Made by a program: the position numbers and the translations under genes
The notes under the pieces: model-generated
Databases searched by the model: none
What the model was told of the DNA's origin: nothing
Seen by the model: only the letters and a program-made list of their open reading frames with translations
Shown here: one piece after another, positions 12,639-24,809 of the stretch
Layout: each line of letters starts with the position of its first letter
How positions within the stretch are numbered: position 1 is the first letter of the stretch
Source of the DNA: Myrica gale
Lineage: Eukaryota > Streptophyta > Magnoliopsida > Fagales > Myricaceae
Assembly: GCA_963930655.1 (NCBI GenBank)
Contig: OZ005618.1
Coordinates: forward strand, 19,619,001-19,683,000
DNA length: 64,000 nt
Reading direction: 5' to 3'

Positions 12639-15600
12639 ATGAATCTGGCGATGATGGGCAGTACTAGTGAAATTGTTGAATCAACTGACGTATCGGACTC
12701 GCAACTAAAAATGGAGGAGAAAACTGGAAAGATCTATACGCCAGAATCAGGTAGTAAGTGTTCTATAGAGGATGACATTGACCGTCTTTTCCAGGCAATT
12801 GATATCAAAAGTAAAGCTAGAAGATTGGGTCAGTCCCATGAAATTGTTAGCGACCCTCTGCGGAGGAGTGCTCAGAAAAGGCCAATGAGAACTAGTTCAT
12901 CTAATGCATCTGGAATTGGAATATCAGAGCCTGTGAGTTTGAAGCAAGCCCTTAGAGGACTGTGCATTTCACAGGCATCAGAAATGGCTGCCATGAAGCG
13001 ATTATCTAAGCCAGGGAGTTCATCGAGGCTCTCAGAAGCAGGAACTATCAAAAAGTTGTATAGGACAGTGGTGGTTGAGGCAAATGGATCTGGCACTCCA
13101 ACGGACGGAGGAAAGGGTAAATTGATGGAAATCTCTCTTGTTTCAGAAGAAAACTCATCCAAATTTTCTGATGTGACAGCTGCAGCTGCACAAGTTCCCG
13201 AAGGAGAATTACCAAATGCAAGGGCTCATCCATCTACTCATCTGGACGAGAAAATGGTGCCAAAGGCAATGATGACCAGATTACCATCTCATGGTCAGAT
13301 TGTTCCTTTGCAGGCAGAGTTTGGGAATGAAATTTTGAACCCGGAGGATAGAAAAATTGAAGCTGCAGATTCTTCAATGGCTCAAATTAGCCAGAATGTT
13401 CTGGAGGCAGATGCAGCTGCTGGCAAAACTCCAATGCCAGATGGGGGCCAAAAAGGTAAGTTGCATTCTCTGACTTCAGTATCAAGCTGCTGCAGTGCCA
13501 GTCGGATAAACAAATGGACTAGTAATAATCCACATTTGAAGCCAGTCTTGAGGAACAAGAACTCTGTTAACAATAAAATAAAACAGGATTCAAGTTCTGC
13601 CTCAAGCAGCTGCAATCCATGTAATGCAAAAGTTGATAATGATTTGGTTCCTAGTAAAAATAATTTGGAGGACCAGAGACAAATTTGTACCATGGAGCAT
13701 GATGGGAAACAAAGTGAGAGAACTTCTCCAGCATCCTGCAGTGTAAATCTGAGTGTTGAACCCAGTTCAAGTACTGTATACACGGGCTCAAGCAAACCAG
13801 GTTTTGTTTTGAAATGCACTAACAGGAGTAAATCTCTATTGACAAGAGCTGATGAGAGATCACGGTCTAGAGAGAGGGGAGAGTTCTCCCAAAGCTCAAA
13901 AAGTAGTATTGGTGATTATAGCAGTAGCACAACCAACAGTGAGGAGAGCAATTTATTTGGCTCTAGTCGTAGTGGCAAAAGGCCTCACATGTCAAAAGAC
14001 CTGAGATGGGAAGCCATCTATGGTGTTCAGAAACATCAAGGAAGCCTGGGTTTGAGGCACTTCAAGCTGCTCAGGAGGCTTGGTTGTGGGGACATTGGAA
14101 CTGTTTATCTCGCAGAGCTAACTGGGTCAAACTGCCTATTTGCTTTAAAAGTGATGGATAATGAATTTTTGGCAAGCAGGAAAAAGATGCCACGGGCCCA
14201 AACTGAAAGAGAGATACTACAAATGCTGGATCATCCCTTCCTTCCTACGCTGTATGCTCATTTTGCAACAGATAAGCTGTCCTGCTTGGTTATGGAGTAC
14301 TGTCCAGGTGGAGATTTGCATGTGCTGCGCCAGAAACAACCAAGCAGGAGTTTCTCTGAATTAGCTGCCAGGTAGTGTTTCTCTTTAAGAGTCAGTACTG
14401 ATAATTTATGCATGCATTTTTTGCTTCATCATGTTACAGAACGTGATGATAATCTTTGATTAATGAAATAGTCCTGCAATATATTTCTTCTCATGGAACA
14501 CTTGCAATGCACACATGTCTAGGTTAGGTAAAAGTTATACCTGTATCTTGTAGTATTAAATATACTATACTAATGACATCTGATTGTTGTGGAAATCTGT
14601 GTCCATCATAAGCATATAGAGGACACTTCATGTAACAAAGCACATAGAGGACACTTCATGTAATGGTAGGTGCAGCAGTATGTTGATTTAATAGAAGTAA
14701 CTAGGTGGTGCCACTTGAACCCGCCACTATAAAAGATCTATCACTTCCTAGGATTTAGAATGTATCTGAAGTTATCGCGTGGCGGGAAAGTCAGAGCCTT
14801 GTCAGAGGTTTCTTTGGTCAGTAGCGGACTTGTTTTCTAGTTTCATACATCAACACAATGGATTGCCAGAAATTAATCTTTCAAAGTGGGTGACATGATG
14901 GGATAAGCATTAATCCACACTCTTACTGAAGGCCTGAAGAAGATTTGCTTCTGTTGATTTGTGGCCTTGTAGGTGCCACTTTTCTTGTGCTGCTATGCCT
15001 GCGTAATCACAGAAAGCCATGCTTCTCTAGCTACATCGGATCCATTACCTCAAGTCTTAGGTTGACATCTGGAATGGAAACTATTTGTGAACACTGAACT
15101 GACCAATGGATGAAAATAAAACTGAACACTGCTATGGACTGCACTTGGTACTGGAGTTGGGTTGAGTTCGCCCTGGATTTTTCTTGTGTTATAGGGTATT
15201 AATTTTTTTTTGGCTTTTACTCTATCTGCGAACTTTTTGCTGGATTCTTCATGGTATACCTAGATTACGTGAAGTAGAGAACTTAATTACATTTCACTAC
15301 CTGGAAATTTAGGTATTTGCTACTTCATTAGTCATCCAAAAGAATATATTATTGTTCCTTGGTCCTTTCTTCTTTAGATTAAATCCTTGCCATTGCATTT
15401 GCAGGTTTTATGTTGCTGAAGTTCTTCTTGCTCTGGAATATTTACACATGCTAGGGGTTGTGTATAGAGATTTGAAACCAGAAAATATCCTGGTGCGAGA
15501 AGATGGTCACATCATGCTCTCAGATTTCGATTTGTCACTCAGATGTGCCGTCAGTTCGATGGTGGTTAAGTCCTCTTCTCCGGTTGTCGAGCCTTCAAAG

Positions 15601-16257
15601 AAGATGTCAAGTCCGTGTACTGAATCTAGCTGCATCCACCCATTCTGCCTCCAGCCATCCTGGCAAGTCCCGTGCTTCACTCCGAGACTTATATCTGCTG
15701 CAGCCAAAGCTCGGAAGATAAAAGCTGATCTAGCTGCCCAGGTCAGCCCACTGCCACAGCTTGTTGTGGAGCCAACGAGTGCCCGTTCAAACTCATTTGT
15801 AGGAACCCATGAATACCTTGCTCCTGAGATCATCAAAGGTGAGGGTCATGGAAATGCGGTTGATTGGTGGACGTTTGGAATTTTTCTGTTCGAGCTGTTA
15901 TATGGCAAGACACCCTTCAAGGGTGCAGGAAACGATGAAACGCTATCTAATGTGGTGTCACGAAGCCTCAAGTTCCCAAATAGCCCTATCGTCACCTTTC
16001 ATGCAAAAGATCTGATCAGAGGCCTATTAGTAAAGGATCCTGAAAATCGATTAGGATCTGTGAAAGGAGCTGCAGAGATCAAGCAGCACCCTTTCTTTGA
16101 AGGGCTTAATTGGGCTCTGATACGGTGTGCTGTACCACCGGAGCTGCCAAAGCCTCCCGATATCGAAATCGGCGCACCAGCTGCACAGAAAAAGGAGAGC
16201 GCCAAGTGTAATGAGCTCGAGGCTACAGAGGAGAGTGTGGAGTTTGAGCTATTCTAG
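12639..16257 (+). CDS. AGCVIII (AGC1) Ser/Thr protein kinase, KIPK-like
   Basis: Two coding exons, 12639-14371 and 15405-16257, joined through codon 578 (AG|G), give 861 aa. The N-terminal about 450 residues are Ser-rich and low in complexity; they carry the block [19 protein letters not shown], which I recognise from KCBP-interacting kinases (KIPK). The kinase domain starts near residue 477: glycine loop LGCGDIG at 481-487, ATP lysine K504, YRDLKPEN with catalytic D600, and DFD instead of DFG at 618-620, the hallmark of plant AGCVIII kinases. A Cys-rich insert with basic AAKARKIK lies before the GTHEYLAPE activation segment. The protein ends FELF, an FxxF motif used for PDK1 docking. The family acts in polar growth and auxin-transporter phosphorylation at the plasma membrane. 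The length is near KIPK and longer than D6PK/PVPK1. The frame is intact; the intron (1,033 bp) interrupts the kinase domain. Family assignment is firm, the exact orthologue less so. Confidence 0.93.
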
Positions 16258-16610
16258 TTAGAATCCGGTTTCTCTTCTAAAGTTTTTCATCTTATAATGT
16301 AAATAAATATTATATAGCAGTGGCGGGAAATCATAGAGATTTAATATATCAATACTGTATAAGTAGCTGAGAGTCCAAACGGGAATCAAGGGGAGCATTT
16401 TTTGTTTGTTTGTGTGCTCTCTTCAGCCTTGTTCACACTTTTTTTTTTCTTTCCTCTTCCCTTGTCCGGAATTAACCTTGCTCATAGGTGCAGTACTTAT
16501 TTGAATCGAGTCTTGTGCTTGTTGGGGCTGTTCAAAAAAACCCGAGACCTGGTGCTCTGACCTTGTTGGGTTCGGTTCAGGTTTTATGTATTAATTCCGC
16601 AAGTTTCGGG
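16258..16610. other. 3' flank of the kinase gene
   Basis: Presumed 3' UTR with AATAAATATT-like A+T-rich signals at about 16300-16312, then unremarkable DNA up to the hAT element. Confidence 0.4.
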
Positions 16611-16941
16611 TAGGGCTGAACAAAATCGGACCGCAGATCGGACCGGACTGAATTTGCGGTCCGGTCCAGTTTTAATTTTTTAAATGTGGTCTGGTCCGGT
16701 CCGGGTCATACATTTCTTAAATGCGGTCCGGACCGGACCGTATTTAATATTTTTTTAATTATTTAAAAAATATTACTCTGCGCAGTGTGCCGTTCGAAAT
16801 TTTTTTAAAAAATATATATATTTTTTAAAAAAATATTAAACCGGACCGGACCACTTATAAGTGGTCCGGTCCGGTCCTTAAATATAAGGCAACCGGAAAT
16901 GCGGTCCGAAAACTGAACCGCATTTCCGGTTTTCAACCCTA
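16611..16941. mobile_element. 331-bp hAT MITE
   Basis: Flanked by a perfect 8-bp duplication GTTTCGGG (16603-16610 and 16942-16949). The TIRs are TAGGGCTGAACAAAATCGG on the left and TAGGGTTGAAAACCGG on the complement of the right. The interior is filled with CGGTCCGG / CCGGACCG subterminal motifs arranged as inverted repeats around an A+T-rich centre. The 8-bp duplication and TAGGG ends are diagnostic of hAT. It is non-autonomous. Confidence 0.88.
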
Positions 16942-17216
16942 GTTTCGGGGTTTATGAAGCACATTCTGGAAATCCGAAGCGGACTGAATATTAGAATTCT
17001 ATGTATTATTCTAAAAAATGTATAGTTCAAAATGTTCTGAGCCTTAAGAAATTAGAGCAAAATATTTTGGGCCTATAATATAATGTTTTGTTAAAAAAAA
17101 GCCTGAAGAAACTTGACCCCTACCCTAGCCGAACTCGAATAGCCTGGGGTGGCTTAGATTTAGGGGTCAGTCCGGGTTGGGTCAGGTTTCATTTTTCTTA
17201 CCCTCGACTCAGGGTA

Positions 17217-17411
17217 GGTTTGTTTTGTAAAATTTTAGTGTTGTGAAAAATTTTAGGTATTGGGTTTAGTGAAAAAGTGAAGCAAGGTAATTTTTTATAT
17301 TTTTGTAGTGAAAAGTAATGATTTGATGGAGAGAGAGAGAGAGATTATATTATAATATTTTATTGTGTTGAAATTTGAGAAGATGTAAAATTTTAGAACA
17401 CAAACGCAGCC
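17217..17411. mobile_element. Tourist-like MITE copy (inverted)
   Basis: Starts GGTTTGTTTTGTAAAATTTT and ends with inverted ACAAACGCAGCC. The interior is the complement of the family at 4149-4324 and contains a GAGAGA run. No clear target duplication. Confidence 0.5.
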
Positions 17412-17563
17412 TGAGTCGAGTCAAGTTTGGGGTGGGTGAAACCCGACCTGAAAAGCTCAGTTCTAGTGCTAATTATTCTTCTCGAAAGATTCTCCCATCA
17501 AACATAACACCCGTTATTATAGATACAAGAATTGCATTTTCTTTTGGGGTGTTTACAGACTTA

Positions 17564-18094
17564 GAGCATTCCTAATAGATTCTATATTCTAACATTTTGG
17601 TTAGAATAAAGAACCAATTTAACCAAAAAACTTAAAAACACCATTCTCTATTTTAACAATTTTTAACAAAAAAAATTGAAGAAGTGAACAGTGGTTCTCT
17701 ATTTTTAGAGAATTCACTATTCAATTCACCATCTTAAATATATTAATATCTCTTACCTTTTTTATTTTTCTTTTCTATTTTTAGAAAATTATTGTTCATT
17801 TCACCATCTTAAAATTTAAAAAATTCCAACGGTTAGTAAAATAAAAAATTTAAAAATCGACAACAAATATTCAAAAATATGATTGTTACGATGAAATGAA
17901 TATTGAAAAATATAAATATTAGAGAAATAATAAAGAAATTTTTAAAAAATAATATTTAAATAGAATAGTAAAAGTAGATGGTTAAAATAGAGAAACTGTT
18001 GAGAATGTTCATTAAAAGTTGATAGTTAAAATAGAGAAGTGTACTTTTTAATTAAAGTAGAGAGCCGAATTTAAAGAAATTGCTAAAAATGCTC
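17564..18094. mobile_element. 531-bp PIF/Harbinger-type MITE
   Basis: The TIRs are GAGCATTCCTAATAG on the left and GAGCATTTTTAGCAA on the complement of the right, flanked by TTA at 17561-17563 and 18095-18097. The interior is A+T-rich with internal inverted text ('gttaaaatagagaa' and complement). A GAGCAT end plus a TTA duplication is a common plant PIF/Harbinger MITE pattern. Confidence 0.65.
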
Positions 18095-18180
18095 TTAATC
18101 GGAGGCGAAATCCAAACTCCGACAAACCGAACTCCTTAAGCCGTTTGGGCCTAAGTTTAGAATTTTTGTTGGGTCAAAAG

Positions 18181-20037
18181 TAGGGGTGTAAATTCGGTCC
18201 GACCTCCGGCGGAACTCCGGTTCCGGTTCCGTCACCGGTTCCGGGAAGAGGAGGTCTGGCCCTTCCAGGAACCGGAACCGGTGGTCCATTTGGAGTTTTC
18301 CCGGAACCGGAACCGGAAGCGGAGTTTTCCGCCGGTTTAGCGGAAAAATCGGTTCCGGGTTTTTTTTTATTTTTAATTAATTGAAAATCAAAACGACGTC
18401 GTTCTATTTTAAATAGAACGACGTCGTTTAATAGTTAAAAAAAAAGAAAAAAAAATACCGTGGATCAAAACGTACCACGGTAAAAACTAAAAACCCTATC
18501 CTCCCTGCAGCAATTCGCGAACCCTCTTGGCCTCCTCGCTTCTCTCTTCCTCCGATCTCTTCCTCCAAAACGGCCGCTTCTCTCTTCCTCCGAACGACGA
18601 CCGCTTCTCTCTCTCTGTAAGAGCTCTCTCTCTTGTCAGTGTGTTTTAAAATCTGGTGTATGATGAGAATCTCGTGACAAACAATGGATAATGCAGTGAA
18701 ATTTGTTTCCTAGTTTTCATGATTAGTAGAAAGGTACGGATATTGCAGTGATCGGAGGAAGAAAGAAGCGAGGAGGGTATGTTGGTTGTTAGAATGCGGT
18801 TAGGGATGTTGGTTGTTACTTGTTAGAATGCGAGGAGGGTATGTTGGTTGTTAGAAAGGTACGAATGTTTTCAATATGCTTTGGAGGAATCGTGGGAATT
18901 TTCGGTTGCGATTCAAGGGGATTAAAAACAGATATCAGCTCATGCTTACTGTCTTATGTTAGTAGGTTAGTTGCCATGTGAAGTGATTCCCAACTTTGTG
19001 TTTGATACGGCTTGTGTTTTTAAATGTAGCTGATTGTGTTGGATAAATTGAGCTGGACTGTACTTATTGCTTGCTGGAAATGTTGATATGAACAATCTAT
19101 GTCGTGGTGAACACTTAGTGGTTAGCAGTGGGTTACAGTTATTTGTTATGTGTCTAAAGGTTAGACTTTGGGTTGAGACAGAGGCCTAGACAAACAGCAG
19201 AAGGAAGCTAGTGAAGAATGAGAGAAAAAGAATTGTGTAGGGGTAGGTTGAGACAGAGGCCTAGACAAACAGCACACTCGGCAATTTTCTAAGTGCCCAT
19301 TCATTGTTGTCCATGCGGAGGTAGTCTAGATACATGATCTATTTGCTCATTTTTAGGACACAGTGATGGTTTTCTATTCCTTGTCACTTTCTGATTCCTC
19401 TTTAGTTGTATTAGTAACAAATTTGTAAGATAGAAAACTTGTAGCCACTGTAAGATAGAAAACCATTCACTTGTAAAATTGCAATGACACTCCATTGCCT
19501 CTTGTAGGCAACAATGCCTAGGAAAACCATAAAACGATCATCAGGACCCATAAGAACATCAGTACCAGCATGATTCTGCAGTGGAAATTCTAAAAACCAA
19601 TACTAAATACATGCTATGCACTCTGCCTATTCTATGCACCAAACAAAATGCTTAAATCTATGCTTGTTTGCTTAATTAAACCCAAACAAAAACTGTCAGC
19701 TTCTGTGTGGTCGTCACTAATGGGACTAATTGATATTGGTTGGATATCAATATTCCACATATAGTTAGTATCAAAAAGATCAAGTATTATCAAAAAGATC
19801 AAAGTTTGATTTAAGATTTATTTAATATGAGATTTTGTGAATTGCATGTTTTTACATTTGTTTGTCAATTACATGTTTTAGGATTTTATTTTGTGAATTA
19901 CATCTTAGCGGAATTCCGCTATCCGCTTCCGCTAAGTCCGCTAATCTTAGCGGACTCTTTTTTGGCCATCCGCTAGTTAGCGGACCGGATGTCGGAATGT
20001 CAAATTCCGCTTCCGACTAGTCCGCTATTCACCCCTA
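18181..20037. mobile_element. 1.86-kb non-autonomous hAT element
   Basis: Flanked by a perfect 8-bp duplication GTCAAAAG (18173-18180 and 20038-20045). The TIRs are TAGGGGTGTAAATTCGG and, on the complement of the right, TAGGGGTGAATAGCGG. The left subterminal 180 bp is packed with CCGGTTCCGG motifs and the right with TTAGCGGA / TCCGCT motifs. A perfect palindrome with 19-bp arms (18391-18429, core ACGACGTCGT) and a second with 8-bp arms (18456-18463 / 18475-18482) lie near the left end. No transposase frame is visible; the pyrimidine-rich stretch at about 18500-18640 resembles a leader left from an autonomous parent. Internal direct duplications occur near 18780-18860 and 19173/19246. Confidence 0.85.
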
Positions 20038-20229
20038 GTCAAAAGTTCAAAATAATACTTTTTAGTCCTTTGTAAGTTTTTTTTAGTCTTTTAAGCGTAA
20101 AAGGGGGGTTTAAGTCGAAGCTAACTATGAAATTCAAATTTGAGTCCGACTCAAGTCGATTTTTTTTTACTTCCACTTAAGTTGAATTTATTTTTTTAAA
20201 CTCCAGCTCCAATCAATTTGATTATAATT

Positions 20230-20403
20230 GGGCTCAAAATTTTAGGTTTACTACTAAAAAATTCACCACATAATTTTTTATTATTCTAATATTTATTAAA
20301 AATGTTCTCTCTCTTCACTTTTTCACCAACTTCCATAACATTTCTTTACTTTATAATATTTTTCAAATTCCAATACTCAAAATTTTCACCCTCAAACATA
20401 CCC
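20230..20403. mobile_element. Tourist-like MITE copy
   Basis: Starts GGGCTCAAAATTTTAGG and ends with inverted CAAACATACCC. The interior 'ctctcttcactttttcaccaact' matches the copies at 4149 and 9007. No clean target duplication. Confidence 0.5.
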
Positions 20404-20599
20404 ATATCAAGTCAGAGTCGGATTTGGAATCAGTTTTGAAGCTATTTTATACGGCCTTAATTTGTTTAGATTTTTAGTCAACATATGCTATTATGTTGAA
20501 AAAACAAACATCAGAAAATCACATGAAGGATGTAACACGGGATCAAGACGAACGAGATTTTTGCTAGAACTACCGAACTCCGAACTTCAAGCACAGTTA

Positions 20600-20790
20600 G
20601 GTTATGCCTGTGTTGTAAAATTTTTGATATTGAGTTTAGTGATGATATTGAGTTTAGTGAAAAGTGAAGAAAGATAATTTTTTATATTTTTGTAGTGAAA
20701 AATTATGATTTGATGGGAGAGAGATTATATTGTAGTATTTTATTGTGAGTTGGTGAAATTTTTTGTAAAATTTTTCATGCAAACAGACCC
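20600..20790. mobile_element. Tourist-like MITE copy (TSD TTA, inverted)
   Basis: Starts GGTTATGCCTGTG and ends with inverted AAACAGACCC, flanked by TTA at 20597-20599 and 20791-20793. The interior is the complement of the 20230 copy. The TTA duplication supports PIF/Harbinger for the whole family. Confidence 0.6.
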
Positions 20791-20829
20791 TTAGGATTTT
20801 CTTTTTGTTGGGGGTAGTAGTGGTTTGTA

Positions 20830-21160
20830 AAAATATTATAAAATATATAAAATAAACATCCAAAATTCACAAATATTAATACCTTTTACACAATCTCTAA
20901 TACCTTTTTAAAAAATTATAACAAATATTCTCTATAATTTTTCACATAAATCCAATAAATGTTTATTAAACAATTATATCAATTCATCTCCTTCTACAAC
21001 TTTTTATAAACTCCAATTATACAATTACATCAATTTAACTTTTTAATACCTTTAAAACTTTTTACCAACTTTTACACGGAAAAAAAATATAAAAATCTAA
21101 CTCATATAAATATTCACAATTACGTCAAAATTTTAAAAATCATTACGGAACGAAACAACC
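20830..21160. repeat. A+T-rich dispersed repeat, second MITE-like family
   Basis: About 330 bp closely resembling 44185-44530 (shared phrases 'acacaatctc', 'attaaacaatta', 'atttacaac', 'tataaatattcacaatt'). The right end GGAACGAAACAACC is the kind of end seen in plant MITEs. Boundaries are approximate. Confidence 0.5.
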
Positions 21161-21369
21161 AAAATTTAGACATGCATGAATTTTTTTTGGACAGACTAGG
21201 GCCCAGGTGTCAGAGAGAAGAAAGAAGTCAGGTACAAGACCTTGTCTGAAGCATTCACTATTCAACCCACCATCGACCTGGTCCCATACCATTACCAGCT
21301 TCATCTCCAACGTAGGACATTGAAGCCAATCCATCCACCTAACGCCATTACTCCGCACTCGGCGGAGGG

Positions 21370-23563
21370 ATGAGGGTCCTGCAAAGTAGACTGCCAACCC
21401 CTATAAACTTACGGAATTGCCACTCCTCCTGCCCACTTACTCTAAAACCTCCATTTCTTGTTCTGCTTCCACCTACCCAATACCCGTCTCTCCAGAACTC
21501 GACCCCTTTTAGAGATCCTCATAAACCCAATTCCTTTTCTTCATTTGGGTCTCTGATAAGACCATCTATGGCTTCTTCTGCGACGGAACCCACAGGTGCA
21601 GAGGCAGAGTCCAAACCCTTCTCTGTGCTCTTTGTGTGCTTGGGCAACATTTGCAGAAGCCCATCTGCTGAAGGGGTCTTTACAGACTTGGTCAAGAAAA
21701 GGGGTTTGGATTCCAAGTTTAATATTGATTCTGCTGGCACCATTGACTACCATGAGGTAGGCTCTCAGTCATTTGTGGCACTTGTTTTGTTACTGGGAGA
21801 ACAGATGAAAGGAAAAGAGAATTGAGTGTTGGTATATATTCTTTTTTCCCTTCTTTTGTAAAAAGATGTTTGCATTGTGATGAAAGGGAAATCAAGCAGA
21901 CCCAAGAATGAGAGCGGCCTCTAAAAGGCGTGGGATTGAGATTACATCTATATCTAGGCCCATCCGGCCGTCTGATTTTAGGGTTTTCGATCTCATTCTT
22001 GCCATGGACAGGCAAAACAGAGGTAGGATGATCTCAGAGGGTTTTTTTTCAGTGAAGTTTTGATAATTTGATTTATTAGTACATTTGGGGGCGAATATAC
22101 ACGCGTTTAATGTTGGCTGCAGAGGATATATTGGAAGCTTTTAATAAGTGGAACATTAGAGAAACGTTGCCTGCTGATGCACACAAAAAGGTTAGTGTAA
22201 GGATGTTATAATGGTCTGGTGTGGTTTGGGTGGTCTCATTTGTGGTCTCATTGGGGTATGCATGATCCAGGTGAAGTTAATGTGCTCCTATTGTAAAGAG
22301 CATGATGAAACCGAAGTCCCGGATCCTTACTATGGAGGACCGCAAGGTTTTGAGAAGGTAATCTACTTAAAATTTACAAAAGATGGAGAACTAGATGCTA
22401 TTTTATTTGCGCGAGTTTTGGAGTCCAAATGCACCCTACGGTCATAATATTGCATTTGTGAGAGCTCCAACTAAACGGGTGTAAGCTGTGTATGACATGG
22501 GTTAATTGGGCTTGAAGTTGTTGCATTTGTAAGAACTTTAATGAAACATCAGTTATTGAGTTTCACATTTTTGACATTTTTCTCCATTTTTTAAGGTTAT
22601 TCTAGTAGTTTTGTTCCTCTTGTTGATGCATCTAGAAAACATGACTGTGGTATTCATGCTTGGCTTAAGAGATCCTGTTATGTCATCTAATTGGCTGCTG
22701 TATAACACAAGGGTGTGGTTGATCACTCAAATTGTCACTATGGATACATTCTCTGCTTTCATTTTCTGAAATTAGTTGAACGTAACTTCTTCTTGCTTGC
22801 ACTTCATGGCCCTTTCCCATCTCATGTCCACGAAAATTTATTTTCATTTTGATAGCCAACTTACGCTAGAGTTACTCAGTGGTCATATATTCTATCGAAG
22901 GCCATATCTGATATAAATTTCAAGTTACTGGGATTGCCTCTGTCTATATCATCCTTGCTTGATCTGTCTGCATTTTTTACTGTTTAGCCACCTTTTTTCC
23001 CCATCATTAACTCGTTTACTGTTTAGCCTCATATTTATGCCTTTTGTGGTAATTAAGGGTTTGGACTACTGGTCTTTGCATATTTCCATTTGACTTGACC
23101 ATCTTAATTTTGTTCCTTTCAACTGAGCCGTGTTGCCATTTCCTCTGTGACCTGCTTTAAATTGGCTTCTTCGTAACTCACCTTTCTCAATTTTCCAGAG
23201 TAGCTACTTGTCATTATATAAAATGTTCATTACCCTATTTGTTTTTCTGTGCTTTGAATTTTGTAGTTTTGAAATTGGATGTTATAAATTAGCAATTGTC
23301 TGCCACTGACATGATATCATTGTCTTAAAAGAATATACGAACTCCTTAAACATGGTCTCTAGATGAAGATCTTTGAGTTTTGCTGCAAATCTTCCCCCAA
23401 ATCTCTCATTTGAATTGGTAATAATGATAAGAATTTCGGCACTTTTAGTTTATAATGAGCTTATGCGACCTCATCATGACAGGTTTTAGATTTACTTGAA
23501 GATGCTTGTGAATCGTTGTTGGATAGCATCTTGGCAGAAAACAAACACATTCTAGATTCTTAG
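21370..23563 (+). CDS. Low-molecular-weight protein tyrosine phosphatase
   Basis: Five exons, 21370-21756, 21887-22022, 22123-22190, 22271-22357 and 23483-23563, all GT-AG, keep one frame and give 252 aa. The catalytic P-loop VCLGNICRS carries C90 and R96 (CX5R); the general acid is D215 in DPYYGG; the conserved middle region SDFRVFDLILAMDRQN is in exon 2. It hydrolyses phosphotyrosine by the two-step cysteine mechanism of the LMW-PTP family. The first 65 or so residues are rich in Ser, Pro, Leu and Arg and poor in acidic residues, which suggests a plastid transit peptide, as in the Arabidopsis homologue At3g44620. An in-frame ATG at 21568 (MASSATEP) could yield a shorter cytosolic form. Intact; the last intron is 1,125 bp. 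Confidence 0.93.
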
Positions 23564-24270
23564 CGCCTGGTTGAAAAGCAGGTGATAATCTCCTCCAAAA
23601 GATTAATGGGAAAACCGTATATTGCTATTATTATTAGAGATGTAAGTATTTATATCCGACTCGCACCATTCATGTTTAATCCACAGTGGCTGGCTCCTTT
23701 TTATCCTTTAATAGGCTATGGTAATTGATGAACTATTTCTGTTGAATTCGATTAGTGGTGTCACTTTGTAATACTGAAGGAACAACTGAAAAGATATGGT
23801 TACTTGATTGGTTATGTTCATTACCAACGTAGATTCATAATTTCCATATATTAGTTTTGTTGGGATCTGAGGTTTGTGGAACAGCTATCAAAGAATCATG
23901 AAGTTGGCGAGAGTACGAACTCTCACTTGCCACAGTTTGATCTGATATGATAAACAGATAATCAAGGTTTATGTATGCACTCTCATGTCACCAAATTAGA
24001 CAACAATAGTTACCTGAGAGAGGACTAGTGACATGCAACCCCTTCCCCCCAAGACAACCAAAGAATCGCTCAAGGTTAACCAAGAAAGTGTGTCTCATTT
24101 CTATAGCTTCATTTACCCAGCTAACAGTCACAACTTGAACAGAAACAGAAACAAAAACAAACTTGATACAGCTAGAAGACGTCCTATCCAGTTCCACCGT
24201 CTAATTCGAGGGACAAGTATAGAAAAAGCAGATAGAGATCCTCTTCAATTTGACCGTCTAATTCGGATAA

Positions 24271-24410
24271 CAAATTGGAGAGGATCCTTATCTGGAAAAG
24301 GTTAAAAAAAAGTCTTCCATATGCAGGCATTAATGTGCAACAAATTGGAGAGGATCTTGATCTAGAAAAGGTTAAAAAAAAGTCTTCCATATGCAGGCAT
24401 TAATGTGCAC
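24271..24410. repeat. 70-bp tandem duplication
   Basis: Copies 24271-24340 and 24341-24410 both begin CAAATTGGAGAGGATC and end GCATTAATGTGCA, with only a few substitutions. Non-coding. Confidence 0.8.
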
Positions 24411-24435
24411 TAAGTTATCGAGCTTTGATGACAGT

Positions 24436-24625
24436 TAAAAACCGAAAGCAAATCTGGTGAACCACTTGAAGAAAAATTCAAAATCTGGCAAAGTGGTGGA
24501 GAATACTAAGAGAGAAGTAAACCGCATCATGCTTGTACTTTGTTGCCAAAAAATGTCTTATGAGCCCTCGACGAGTAGATCTCATTGTTTTTTGTTTCCC
24601 TATTTTGTATTTCAGATAAGGGATT
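24436..24625. repeat. Segment shared with 28640-28890
   Basis: Contains GTGAACCACTTGAAGAAAAA, a 'tttgttgcc..aatgtc' block and the ending 'cctattttgtatttcagataag', all found again in the same order and orientation at 28640-28890 on the other side of the eL6 gene. Confidence 0.7.
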
Positions 24626-24626
24626 A

Positions 24627-24809
24627 GGCTACGTTTGCCTAACAAAATTTTAGCCATCTAAAATTTTATCATCATTACAAAGCACTCTCTCCTCATTTTT
24701 CATCAATTTTATACACTTTTTCACCAACTTTTTCACTCTCCTCACTTTTTCATCTACCCTAATACCTAAAATTTTAACCACCCTAAAATTTTACTTTTCA
24801 AACACAACC
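24627..24809. mobile_element. Tourist-like MITE copy
   Basis: TIRs are GGCTACGTTTGCC and, on the complement of the right, GGTTGTGTTTGAAAAG. The interior 'actttttcaccaact' identifies the family. TA flanks both ends. Confidence 0.55.
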
